Assembly (NCBI GenBank): GCA_965203735.1
Contig: OZ241909.1
Span: 620,001 to 684,000, forward strand
Direction: 5' to 3'
DNA from: Bin55 sp965203735
GTDB taxonomy: Bacteria > Pseudomonadota > Gammaproteobacteria > Pseudomonadales > Azotimanducaceae
DNA: 64,000 nucleotides
Shown here: positions 46,064 through 54,577 of the stretch, one piece after another
How the letters are laid out: each line of letters starts with the position of its first letter
Position numbering within the stretch: position 1 is the first letter of the stretch
Translations under genes and position numbers: made by a program
Notes under the pieces: model-generated
Database searches by the model: none
The model's input: only the letters and a program-made list of their open reading frames with translations
Told to the model about the DNA's origin: nothing

Positions 46064-46942
46064 ATGCTATTGGACAGAGTCTATAAGTCTTTGAAAGGCA
46101 ACATTTATCTTGTTCGGTTATCTGCATTCATTTGCCTTTTGATACTGGGATACGGACAAGCAGCGAATGCTGTCGAGATTGAAAACGATGTCATTTACGG
46201 ACACAAGGACGGAATGGCTCTTATCTACCACGTGCTTACCCCTGAGGAGCAAAATGGTGCAGCAGTGTTGCTAATGATCAGTGGCGGGTGGTATTCACCG
46301 AATGTTAGGGGTGAGTCGTTGGCTGACTTCACGTCATTTCTCACTGACGAAGGATTCACGCTAATTGCTGTAAACCACGGAAGTTCACCTCGGTATCAGG
46401 TACCGGACGCCGTTGCAGATGTTCGCCGCGCCGTTCGACATATTCGAGCAAATGCGGACGAGTATGGGATTGATGCCAACCGAATTGGTGTCTACGGTGC
46501 CAGTGCTGGAGGACACTTGTCGCTCATGTTGGGGCTGGCAAGTGATGAGGGGGATGCTGAAGATGCAGACCCAATCAATCAAATGTCAAATCGGGTCAAC
46601 GCGGTTGTTGCCTATTTTCCGCCTGTCGATCTAAAAGACTGGGTGAATACTGAGTCTGAGTATGAAGCTTTGCGTTTCGAGGTCGAATTGGCTTCGGCAA
46701 ATTCGCCGATTGAGTTTGTGACCGAGGATGATCCTCCTATACTCCTTATTCACGGAGATCAGGACGATGTTGTGCCGGTAGAACACAGTCGGCGTATGTA
46801 CGCGGCTCTGCAAGAAGCAGGAGTAACGACTGAGTACATTGAAATCGAAGGTGCCCGACACACTTTTGCTACACCGGAAGACTCCGAGAGAGTGAATAAA
46901 GCAACTGTAGACTTCTTTAAGCAGCACTTGGCTCCACTCTAG
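46064..46942 (+). CDS. Secreted alpha/beta-hydrolase (esterase, BD-FAE-like)
   Basis: This 292-residue enzyme has an N-terminal hydrophobic signal ending near ANA (residue ~36). The catalytic triad is readable: nucleophile serine in GASAGG, acid in HGDQDDVVP, and histidine in GARHTF. The SGGWYSP stretch forms the oxyanion hole where HSL-type enzymes have HGGG. Members act on short-chain or feruloyl/acetyl esters. The export signal places it in the periplasm or outside. No operon partner. Confidence 0.88.
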   Translation: MLLDRVYKSLKGNIYLVRLSAFICLLILGYGQAANAVEIENDVIYGHKDGMALIYHVLTPEEQNGAAVLLMISGGWYSPNVRGESLADFTSFLTDEGFTLIAVNHGSSPRYQVPDAVADVRRAVRHIRANADEYGIDANRIGVYGASAGGHLSLMLGLASDEGDAEDADPINQMSNRVNAVVAYFPPVDLKDWVNTESEYEALRFEVELASANSPIEFVTEDDPPILLIHGDQDDVVPVEHSRRMYAALQEAGVTTEYIEIEGARHTFATPEDSERVNKATVDFFKQHLAPL

Positions 46943-46959
46943 AACATAGGTTTCAAGCT

Positions 46960-47162
46960 CTATTCCTCAGTCGTGAGCACAACTGCCTCATCGTCTTCCA
47001 GAATAGACGTCGACCGACGCGGCTCGAAATGAACGCGGAAACCGCTGTCGGCCAATTCCCAGTGTATTGAGCCTTCGCTGTCTTAAATGCAGGTTCGTCT
47101 AGATCAAACCTAGGTTGTTCAGGGACCGTACTGGGACTCAATGTCAACTTGGATGCGTTCAT
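46960..47162 (-). pseudogene. Possible frameshifted small gene or remnant
   Basis: Just beyond the amidase gene, the frame opening at 47162 reads through FDLDEPAFK. A one-base change of frame at about 47060 joins it to a coding-looking segment with WELADSGFRVHFEPRRS, ending in DDEAVVLTTEE and a stop at 46960. The joined product would be about 67 residues. The strong amino-acid character on both sides suggests a single small gene broken by an indel, or a sequencing error. I do not recognise it. Confidence 0.3.
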
Positions 47163-47565
47163 TTCGAATTTTCAGCAGTTCTTCTTTCGCCCAAATGGAT
47201 AGTTCTCCCATTGGGAATTTACGTCCCGGGCAAGTTGTGGCCTTATCCCCTCTGACCTGACGATGAGCACCAAGAATGATGCTTGGATACCGCATTTTGA
47301 GATCCACGAGGAGTTTCTTGAGACCAGTCACTTGTACGGAGGAAGGAGCTAGCTCGTCAAACGATCCCGCGATCACAATACCAAGAGTATTGGGATGCTG
47401 GCCTCGTTCCGTTGCGGGAATTAGATGCGTTCTCGAACCGTCAGATTCGATGCGGAAATGAAATCTCGATCGATGGCATCCATCGTGGTGGAGAAGCACA
47501 AACTTAACGGCTCCGATTGGTCCATCAGAGCTTGTCGCGTTGGCATTCTGAGATCGACTGTCCAT
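47119..47565 (-). CDS. N-acetylmuramoyl-L-alanine amidase-like protein (PGRP/Amidase_2)
   Basis: This 148-residue protein has the T7-lysozyme/PGRP fold signature: zinc ligands H26 or H27 in LLHHDG, H101 in GAHRQV and C112 in TTCPGRKFP. Its size matches single-domain phage-type amidases, which cleave the lactyl bond between MurNAc and L-alanine. There is no signal peptide, so it would need another route out or act on recycled muropeptides. The ATG shares a base with the stop of the upstream glutaredoxin-like gene (TGATG), with GGGA seven bases upstream. An in-frame ATG at 47646 would give a longer overlapping product, but it lacks support. Confidence 0.82.
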   Translation of the reverse strand: MDSRSQNANATSSDGPIGAVKFVLLHHDGCHRSRFHFRIESDGSRTHLIPATERGQHPNTLGIVIAGSFDELAPSSVQVTGLKKLLVDLKMRYPSIILGAHRQVRGDKATTCPGRKFPMGELSIWAKEELLKIRNERIQVDIESQYGP

Positions 47566-48323
47566 CAATCGTCCCAAACACTTTCGGGTAGTGGCAGGTG
47601 CTCGTAGTCTTGGAGGGAGGGCCACCCCTGTATGGCTTGTTGCCACTTTCCACAGAAATGTTCAAGCTGGCGCAAGTGTTGTGCAACATGCCAGGTGCAT
47701 CGTTCAAGGTCCTGATGCTTAGTTTGCAGACCGTACTCCGTTTCTGTTGTAGATTGCCAATCTGCATTGATTGCTTGGACTCTAGATAGTGTGAGTTGGA
47801 TCTTTCGAATAAGACAAGCCAACGATACCGAGCTGTCAGTTGCAGAATTCTCATTAGTCTGCTCTGCTTCTTGGGCTTCTTCTGCGGTGGTAATGGAGGA
47901 AGCGACGTCAACGGTGTGGTGTAACAACTGGAGAACCGTTCGATCTCGTCCCGGTAACTTCGTGTGCAAGACGCTTGACGAAATTTTAGGTGCGACTTCC
48001 TCGATGGTTCGAAGGAATCGATCAAGTCTCTGGAGCAATTGCTCTGGGTCAAGTGTGGGACTCGGATCAAAATCCAGATTCAGCAATTGAGCAATTTCCT
48101 CGAGGTTTTTTCCCGATACCAGTTTCCCTTTTATGGAAACTACCGGCACCGAACGGAGACCGAGAACGGCAAGTTCCTCTTGTGCTTCTGGGTGATCCGA
48201 GATGTCTATTGACTTGAACTCGACCTCACGGGTCGAGAGGAATTCCTTAACTCGAAGACAGCTAGTTCATCCAGGTTGCCAATACACCTTGGGAACGGGC
48301 GTGGCAGGAGAATCTTGAGTCAT
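47565..48323 (-). CDS. Candidate selenoprotein: UxxC glutaredoxin fused to DinB-like domain
   Basis: Read from the ATG at 48323, the gene gives a glutaredoxin/thioredoxin-fold start (KVYWQPG, then TGA at 48267-48269, then TSCLRVKEFL). Coding continues uninterrupted through SIDISDHPEAQEELAVLG and the cis-proline-type SVPVVSIKGK to residue ~252. Homologues as I know the family have CTSC here, so the TGA falls exactly on the first redox cysteine, giving UxxC if read as selenocysteine. Residues ~90-252 are a helical, histidine-containing DinB-like domain. A start at GTG 48149 would remove the redox site and half the fold. It begins five bases after the VOC gene and overlaps the amidase gene. A nonsense mutation is the alternative. 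Confidence 0.65.
48219..48237 (-). promoter_or_regulatory. SECIS-like hairpin downstream of in-frame TGA
   Basis: On the mRNA strand CTCGACC-CGTGA-GGTCGAG forms a perfect 7-bp stem with a 5-base loop. It starts 29 bases after the TGA codon, so the loop begins 37 bases after it, and the second loop base is G. As I recall the bacterial SECIS description, the apical loop lies about 16-37 bases from UGA with a G in its first two positions, so this sits at the far edge of the allowed range. Confidence 0.5.
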
Positions 48324-48328
48324 GTTGA

Positions 48329-48784
48329 TTAGTCGTCGTCCGATTCCCAGTACGGTGGCGTATTGAGCGGACCGATGTTCTCACCAAGCTGGATGAGTAC
48401 TCCGTGAGAGCTCTTGGGCGAAATAAAAGCGTCGACTCCGCCAGTTTCTTTGTCGAAGTTCTTGTCTACGACACGCACCCCGTTCTCTTCAAGCCGCTGA
48501 GCCTTCTCCTCGAGATTGGGAGTTTGCAAAGTAATGTGATGCACACCTTCTCCACGTTTTTCGATGTACTTCGCTAGAAATCCTTGGGGGTCCACCGGTT
48601 CGAGTAGTTCGATGCAAAATCCATCGAGATCAAAAATACCCAGCTTGAACCCTCCCGAGTGGTGCATACTCGTTCGTACATGCTTAGCTCCCAGCTGGCC
48701 CTCGTAGAACTGACGCGCATCTTCAATGCTCTTGACGGCTATTCCTATGTGGTCCATTCGACCGATTGATTTGGAATCAGACAC
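48329..48784 (-). CDS. VOC-family protein, methylmalonyl-CoA epimerase-like
   Basis: This 151-residue protein has two beta-alpha-beta-beta-beta modules of the vicinal oxygen chelate fold. Metal ligands are visible in MDHIGIAVKSIEDA, CIELLEP and VHHITLQTPNLE, as in methylmalonyl-CoA epimerase and glyoxalase I. The length matches MCE. It sits 56 bases after the 2-hydroxyacyl-CoA lyase-like gene and five bases before the glutaredoxin-like gene, so it belongs to that operon. An epimerase acting on a CoA thioester would suit the context (inference); a glyoxalase-type reaction is equally possible. GTG start. Confidence 0.82.
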   Translation of the reverse strand: MSDSKSIGRMDHIGIAVKSIEDARQFYEGQLGAKHVRTSMHHSGGFKLGIFDLDGFCIELLEPVDPQGFLAKYIEKRGEGVHHITLQTPNLEEKAQRLEENGVRVVDKNFDKETGGVDAFISPKSSHGVLIQLGENIGPLNTPPYWESDDD

Positions 48785-48840
48785 TGCGATGTAGTCTCGA
48801 ACTAAGTAATTGGCGTCGCTATCGCTAAATTAAGCTCGAT

Positions 48841-50496
48841 CTAAGTGGTGAGCCAATTGAACTTTTGGACTTTGCGGCCCGCCCGCGGGTTCAGAGGCAC
48901 ATTGATCATCGCTGGTCCGTCGTGATTCATTGCTTCGTCCAATGCGGATCGTAGATCTGCTGGGTCGGTAACAAACATTCCTTTTCCACCCAAAGCCTCG
49001 AGCATGCCTTCATACCTAGCACCATAAGTGAGGATGCCGGGTGGAACGGTACGCCCTTTCTCAAGCGGTCCAATTCCATAGCCTATGCCGCCGTTGTTCA
49101 ATACGATGAGTTTCACGGGCAAGTTGTAGCGAACCATGGTTTCTAGTTCCATACCTGAAAAGCCGAATGCAGAGTCCCCTTGTACCGACACAACTGGCTT
49201 ATCCGGATTAGTAACTGCTGCGGCGATGGCAAAACCCAATCCAACTCCCATAGTTCCATAGGTTCCTGCGTCAAGTCGATGCCGTGCACGACGATTCAAC
49301 ATTTGGGTTCTGCCGATATCCATGGTGTTTGCGCCTTCACCGATGATGATTGCATCATCAGGCAGCCAGTCCTCGATGTCTCGAAACGCCCTGTAGTAGT
49401 TCATCGGGCTCGAGTCGTCCTCGACCATGACTCTTACCGCCTCGGCATTTTCGCTAGCCTTGGCTTGCAGCGTAGTACGCCAGTCCGTCTCTGCAGGATA
49501 GAACCATTGCCGGTTGGTCAGTGCGGTATTTAGTTGCTGGGTGATGGCCTTTCCATCTCCTACGAGCGCAACTTCAGGAGCGACGTTTCGACCGATTTCC
49601 TCTTGAGCGACATCAAGCTGTATCACACGAACATTCTCCGCAAACCTCGGTGGTAGACCAAAGTGCATGATCCAGTTGAGTCGAGCACCCATGAGAAAAA
49701 CCACGTCGGCCTCGCGTAAGGCAGTGCTACGTGCAGCACCGACTGATAAGGGGTTATCATCCGGAAGAACTCCTTTGCCCATCGGAGATGCTAGGAACGG
49801 GAGTTGCGTACGTTCTATGAATGCTCGAACTTCCTCTTCGGCCCGGGACCATGCCATGCCTTTCCCTACCACGACCAAGGGTCGTTCGGCGGATTCCAAA
49901 ACCGAGAGTGCTTCTTCCACCGCGTGTGGTTCTGCAAGCGAGCGGGGCGGATCTCCTACGCGTCTTGCGGGGACGACTTCAGATTCCTCCACTTCTCCAC
50001 GAATGATGTCGTCGGGAAAATCCAGATAAGCCGCACCTGGCCGGCCGTACAAGGAATTTCGAACAGCTTCAGCAACATAAAAAGGGATACGGCTCGTGTG
50101 CTCAATAGCGTGGGCATACTTGCAATAGGGTTGTGCTAGTTCGACCTGTCTCTCTTCTTGGAAAGCACCCATGCCATTTTGATAGATGGGTGAGGCGCCA
50201 CCAATGAGAATCATGGGCCAGCAGTTTTGCTGAGCATTAGCGAGACCTGCAAATGCATGGATCACACCGGGTCCTGAAACCGTTAAGCAGGCTTGCGGTC
50301 GGCCTGTAAGGTAACCAGCCGCATGAGCTGCGTAACTCGCCGCTTGTTCATTGCGCATTCCAATGTATTGAATTCCCGCTTCTTGCGCCGCTGAAGCCAC
50401 ACCTTGGACGGGAAAACCAACGATCCCAAACATGTAGTCGACGCCCTGCTCTTTTAAGCTTTGGGCCATCAACGTAGCGCCATTGACAGTTGCCAT
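48841..50496 (-). CDS. ThDP-dependent oxalyl-CoA decarboxylase/2-hydroxyacyl-CoA lyase family
   Basis: This 551-residue enzyme follows oxalyl-CoA decarboxylase closely along its length: catalytic glutamate in GMRNEQAASYAAHA, TVSGPGVIHAFAGLANA, the middle domain with GKGMAWSRAEEEVR and GARLNW, and the ThDP-Mg motif GDSAFGFSGMELE...NNGG. The family includes enzymes that decarboxylate oxalyl-CoA and those that cleave 2-hydroxyacyl-CoA to formyl-CoA and an aldehyde. No formyl-CoA:oxalate transferase pair is clear, and the neighbours handle acyl-CoAs, so I favour the lyase reading. GGGAG lies before the ATG. First gene of a four-gene minus-strand operon. Confidence 0.86.
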   Translation of the reverse strand: MATVNGATLMAQSLKEQGVDYMFGIVGFPVQGVASAAQEAGIQYIGMRNEQAASYAAHAAGYLTGRPQACLTVSGPGVIHAFAGLANAQQNCWPMILIGGASPIYQNGMGAFQEERQVELAQPYCKYAHAIEHTSRIPFYVAEAVRNSLYGRPGAAYLDFPDDIIRGEVEESEVVPARRVGDPPRSLAEPHAVEEALSVLESAERPLVVVGKGMAWSRAEEEVRAFIERTQLPFLASPMGKGVLPDDNPLSVGAARSTALREADVVFLMGARLNWIMHFGLPPRFAENVRVIQLDVAQEEIGRNVAPEVALVGDGKAITQQLNTALTNRQWFYPAETDWRTTLQAKASENAEAVRVMVEDDSSPMNYYRAFRDIEDWLPDDAIIIGEGANTMDIGRTQMLNRRARHRLDAGTYGTMGVGLGFAIAAAVTNPDKPVVSVQGDSAFGFSGMELETMVRYNLPVKLIVLNNGGIGYGIGPLEKGRTVPPGILTYGARYEGMLEALGGKGMFVTDPADLRSALDEAMNHDGPAMINVPLNPRAGRKVQKFNWLTT

Positions 50497-50644
50497 ACTC
50501 CCTCTCCCTCGTAGTCAGCGATTCTTACTCGATGTGCAGAATAGACCATCTCTTCGACACACATCGACAACAACAATATATAGCTCTTGAGGCGTATAGT
50601 ACTTAACTAGTTGGTACATGCTTTGAGAAACAAGGGGTTTGACA

Positions 50645-52774
50645 ATGAACTTCGATAAACAGCAAGCACGAGCCGTAATTGAAAGAGCCAGGTCGGAGCA
50701 GAGAGTGTCACTTTCGTCAGAAGAGGTGGCAAAGCTTGCCAATGCCTATCAAATTCCGATGCCAAGTCAGAGTTTGGCAGCCAGTGCGGAAGAAGCAGCG
50801 AAACTGGTGGAAGCGGACAGCACTCCGAAGGTTGTCAAGGTTGTTGCGGACGAAATTCTGCACAAGACAGACGTTGGGGGAGTTGTAACCGATGTCATGG
50901 GTGTGGAATCGATGCGCAAAGCTTTCTCAAAGGTAGTCGAAAGTGCGCTTTCGCATGATCCTGAAGCACGCATTAAGGGAGCACTAATTCAGGATCAGGT
51001 AGCGGAAGGTGTCGAAGTGATTATCGGTGCAACTACGGATCCCGTGTTTGGGAAACTAGTTGGTTTTGGAATCGGTGGGATCATGGTAGAAGTGCTAAAG
51101 GACATTACATTTCGCCTGGCACCCACGTCACGAGAGCAAGCCAGCCAGATGTTAGATGAAATCTCAGGCAGCACATTGCTCGACGGCGTGCGCGGAAAGT
51201 CCGCAGTTCAAAAAGATAGCCTCATTGACCTGATCTGTTCCGTGAGCCAGCTTGTTTCAGATTGTCCCGAGATCGATGAAATTGATCTCAATCCCGTTAT
51301 AGCCACTTCCACCGAAGCAGTTGCAGTCGATGTGCGCATCATCTTGAACTTTGAGGAAAAAGCCGAACGACCTAGACCAGCTCGAGACGAAATCCTCGCA
51401 GCAATGACCCGCATCATGCGCCCGTCCGCGGTTGCAGTGGTGGGAGCCTCCGCTGAAGACGGCAAGATCGGCAATTCCGTAATGCGAAATCTCATTGACG
51501 GGGGCTACCAAGGGCATCTGTACCCAGTGCATCCCCGCGCAGAGGAGATTCTTGGACATAAGTGCTATCCGTCCGTCTTGGAAATCCCCACGGACGTCGA
51601 TATTGCCGTGTTTTGCATTCCGGCGAGGTTTGTAGCGTCCGTCATTGCCGAGTGTGGAGAAAAAGGAATCGCCGGCGCAGTGTTGATTCCATCCGGTTTT
51701 GCCGAAATCGGGGAGCATGAACTCCAACGGGAGGTCGTGGATGCAGCACAAGAACACAACGTTCGACTCTTGGGACCGAATATTTACGGGTTCTACTACA
51801 CACACCACGATCTGTGTGCCACCTTTTGTACTCCTTACAGCGAAAGAGGCGCTGTAGCTTTGTCTTCACAGAGCGGTGGAGTTGGCATGGCGATCATTGG
51901 ATTTAGTCGAAGCGCCAATATGGGTGTATCTGCAATTGTCGGATTGGGGAACAAGGCAGACATCGACGAAGACGATTTGCTTACTTTCTTCGAAGACGAT
52001 CGCAATACCCAGGTCATTGCAATGCATGTGGAAGACCTCAAGGATGGTCGTGCATTCGCCGATGTGGCGACTCGTGTCTCCAAGAAAAAGCCGGTTGTTG
52101 TCCTGAAAGCCGGCCGGACGCAGCAAGGGGCTCGTGCCGCTAGCTCACACACTGGTGCGCTTGCGGGAGATGATCGTGTTTACGACTCAGTACTCCGCCA
52201 GAGTGGTGTCATTCGGGTGCAGTCGCTCAACGACATGCTCGAGTTCGCCCGCGGATTGGCCGTCTTGCCTACACCTAAAGGAGAAAACGTTCTTATCCTC
52301 ACCGGTGCTGGGGGCTCAGGTGTGCTTCTTTCCGACGCATGCGTCGACCATGACCTGACTCTCATGACTATGCCGGAAGACTTGGATTCTGCCTTCCGAG
52401 AATTCATACCGCCGTTTGGAGCTGCTGGAAATCCAGTCGACATCACAGGTGGGGAGCCGCCTTCGACTTACTCTGCAACCATTGATCTGGCGCTCAACGA
52501 AGAACGAGTCCACTCTCTTGTGGTTGGATATTGGCACACGATCATCACGCCTCCAATGGTCTTTGCCGAACTACTCGCAGAATCTGTTGCGGCCGCTCGT
52601 AACAAAGGAATCGACAAGCCAGTGGTTTGTTCGTTGGTCGGAGACGTAGAGGTAGAGCAAGCCTGCGACTTTCTCAACGAGCGTCAAATACTTGCTTACC
52701 CCTACACGGCAGAGAAACCAGTTGCCGTGCTGGGTGCAAAATACAGGTGGGCACGCCAAGCCGATCTTCTGTAG
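50645..52774 (+). CDS. Acyl-CoA ligase (ADP-forming), ATP-grasp and CoA-binding domains fused
   Basis: This 709-residue enzyme makes acyl-CoA from an acid, ATP and CoA through a phosphohistidine. Residues ~1-235 are the ATP-grasp half (VVADEILHKTDVGGVV). Residues ~255-709 are the CoA-binding and ligase half, with PSAVAVVGAS and the active histidine in SSHTGALAGDDRV. The ATP-grasp half comes first, the reverse of the alpha-beta order in PatA-type proteins. I start at the ATG preceded by AAGGGG; a TTG two codons earlier is less likely. The gene is divergent from the lyase operon, and its likely job is activating an organic acid for the neighbouring CoA enzymes. Confidence 0.88.
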   Translation: MNFDKQQARAVIERARSEQRVSLSSEEVAKLANAYQIPMPSQSLAASAEEAAKLVEADSTPKVVKVVADEILHKTDVGGVVTDVMGVESMRKAFSKVVESALSHDPEARIKGALIQDQVAEGVEVIIGATTDPVFGKLVGFGIGGIMVEVLKDITFRLAPTSREQASQMLDEISGSTLLDGVRGKSAVQKDSLIDLICSVSQLVSDCPEIDEIDLNPVIATSTEAVAVDVRIILNFEEKAERPRPARDEILAAMTRIMRPSAVAVVGASAEDGKIGNSVMRNLIDGGYQGHLYPVHPRAEEILGHKCYPSVLEIPTDVDIAVFCIPARFVASVIAECGEKGIAGAVLIPSGFAEIGEHELQREVVDAAQEHNVRLLGPNIYGFYYTHHDLCATFCTPYSERGAVALSSQSGGVGMAIIGFSRSANMGVSAIVGLGNKADIDEDDLLTFFEDDRNTQVIAMHVEDLKDGRAFADVATRVSKKKPVVVLKAGRTQQGARAASSHTGALAGDDRVYDSVLRQSGVIRVQSLNDMLEFARGLAVLPTPKGENVLILTGAGGSGVLLSDACVDHDLTLMTMPEDLDSAFREFIPPFGAAGNPVDITGGEPPSTYSATIDLALNEERVHSLVVGYWHTIITPPMVFAELLAESVAAARNKGIDKPVVCSLVGDVEVEQACDFLNERQILAYPYTAEKPVAVLGAKYRWARQADLL

Positions 52775-52843
52775 TGGTTTAGAAACGGCCTTGCAGAATT
52801 TCAGCGACTCTTGCTTCTAGCTCGAACCGCGCAGATTTTGGCC

Positions 52844-53680
52844 TTAGAAACCCTTGAACTCCGCGTCTCTTTTCTCGCGGAATGCTTGAGCACCTTCACG
52901 ACCGTCCCGGGACATTCCGACAAGCGGAATTGCAGATTCGGACCATTGCATTGCTGTATCGAAATCCATGTTTGCAGTTCTCACGGCAAGAAGCTTGCCA
53001 ATCTTCTGGCCAATAGGAGGACCGGCTTCAACTTCGAGAGCTAATTCCATAGTTCGATTTTCGAGGTCTTCCGGTTCGACGAGGTAATTCGAGAAACCGG
53101 CTTCGTGGGCTTCGTCCGCACTCATAAAGCGGCCGGTCATCATGAGTTCCATTGCCTTTCGCCAACCTATTACTTTAGGTAGTGACCAGAATCCCCCCAA
53201 GTCTGCATAGAGTCCTCGTCTCACATACGCAACTTGGAATCGCGCTGCTGTCGAAACAACTGCGAGGTCACAATGGCTGGCAAGGTCGAATCCAGCACCA
53301 ACACAAGGCCCGTTGACCATTGCAATGATCGGAACTTCCATGCGTCGCAAGGCAATGTAAGTTTCGGTTTCATGCCGGAAGTTGAGACGATAGCCTTCAA
53401 TGTCGGCGGTTCCAGCTTCGTTCAACCCTTCTGGTCTTGGATCTGGATTGGGATTCGCTGCTCCGCTGAAGTCCATGCCCGCGCAGAACCCGCGTCCCGC
53501 ACCCGTGATCACGATGCACCGTATGGTTCGATCAAATCGTGCGTGGAACAAGATTTCGCGCATTTCCTCAAGCAGAGGGAAGGTCAAAGCATTGAGTTTG
53601 TGAGGGCGATTGAGTGTGAGCCAAAGAATTCCATTTGCCTCTCCTCGACGTTCTTGTAGGATGGGTTGTTCGTCCGACAT
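52844..53680 (-). CDS. Enoyl-CoA hydratase/isomerase (crotonase) family protein
   Basis: This 278-residue crotonase shows ITGAGRGFCAGMDFSGA for the first oxyanion-hole strand and AMVNGPCVGAGFDLASHCD for the second, followed by VAYVRRGLYADLGGFWSLP with an aspartate near the usual catalytic position. It is longer than the first crotonase of the window (264 residues) and only distantly similar to it. The FWSLPKVIGW region is typical of proteobacterial enoyl-CoA hydratases annotated in fatty- or aromatic-acid breakdown. It is convergent with the ADP-forming ligase gene. Confidence 0.88.
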   Translation of the reverse strand: MSDEQPILQERRGEANGILWLTLNRPHKLNALTFPLLEEMREILFHARFDRTIRCIVITGAGRGFCAGMDFSGAANPNPDPRPEGLNEAGTADIEGYRLNFRHETETYIALRRMEVPIIAMVNGPCVGAGFDLASHCDLAVVSTAARFQVAYVRRGLYADLGGFWSLPKVIGWRKAMELMMTGRFMSADEAHEAGFSNYLVEPEDLENRTMELALEVEAGPPIGQKIGKLLAVRTANMDFDTAMQWSESAIPLVGMSRDGREGAQAFREKRDAEFKGF

Positions 53681-53785
53681 GGCTTGTTTCCAGTATTGCG
53701 GGATGAATCGACTATCGTACTCATTTGAGGAACAGCGATTTTCTCTCGCTGTGTACTAGCCACCAATGAAAAGGGGTGCGACTGA

Positions 53786-54559
53786 TTGACTGAGTCCATA
53801 CAAAGACACCAACGGCTCAACCGTGCGGCTTGGGTCGAGAAAGCAGAGGAATACACGGATCCTGCGGAAACAAAGTGGGCAACGGACACGCCCCAATGGG
53901 GAATTTGGGAATTGTCAAACGACATCGCTCCCTTGTTGCCCGACAGCCTCCAACACAAGCGTTGCCTAGAGATTGGCTGCGGTACGGCGTATGTTGCCTC
54001 GTGGATAGCTAGACGGGGAGGAGAAGTCTATGCAATCGATCCAACACGATCCCAACTCGAGACGGCAGCGAGACTTCGATCTAAACACGCCATACCTGTC
54101 ACCTTGATCGAGTCCTTTGGTGAAAGCCTACCTTTTGCTGATGGGACATTTGATTTCGCCATTTCAGAGTACGGGGCTTCTCTTTGGGCGGATCCTTATC
54201 AGTGGATACCTGAAGTCGCAAGAGTGCTTCGTTCTGGGGGCGTATTGACATTCATGACGTGCCATCCGATTTCGCAGCTTTGTTGTCCCGAGCAACCAGA
54301 CTTGCGAAACGGAACCGAATTGCTGCGACCGTACCTCGGGATGTATGAATTGCGTTGGGCCGATCCCGAGACCGTCGAGTTTCAACTTCCTCACGGAAAG
54401 TGGATCGAACTGTTGAGATCCTGCGGATTTGAGATCGAGTCCTTGCTGGAACTTGGTGCTCCGGCAAATGCTGCCAGCCGATATGTTTGGGCTGATGCGG
54501 TATGGGCTGGTTCCTGGCCCACTGAAGAAGTCTGGACTGTGCGCAAAAAACAACGATGA
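53786..54559 (+). CDS. SAM-dependent methyltransferase (class I)
   Basis: This 257-residue protein has the SAM-binding glycine loop CLEIGCGTAYVASWIARRGG, followed by an acidic end of strand 2 (VYAIDPT), and the post-motif FADGTFDFAISEYGASLW typical of UbiE/Methyltransf_11 enzymes. Substrate is unknown. The start is TTG with AAAGGGG about 14 bases upstream. It stands between the crotonase (divergent) and the CoA-transferase gene (convergent). Confidence 0.82.
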   Translation: MTESIQRHQRLNRAAWVEKAEEYTDPAETKWATDTPQWGIWELSNDIAPLLPDSLQHKRCLEIGCGTAYVASWIARRGGEVYAIDPTRSQLETAARLRSKHAIPVTLIESFGESLPFADGTFDFAISEYGASLWADPYQWIPEVARVLRSGGVLTFMTCHPISQLCCPEQPDLRNGTELLRPYLGMYELRWADPETVEFQLPHGKWIELLRSCGFEIESLLELGAPANAASRYVWADAVWAGSWPTEEVWTVRKKQR

Positions 54560-54577
54560 ACGAGTTTCTACTCGAAC

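Noticed and set aside
48841..50496. Dedicated oxalate degradation operon
   Set aside because: The enzyme is in the oxalyl-CoA decarboxylase family, but no clearly oxalate-specific formyl-CoA transferase or oxalate transporter pairs with it.
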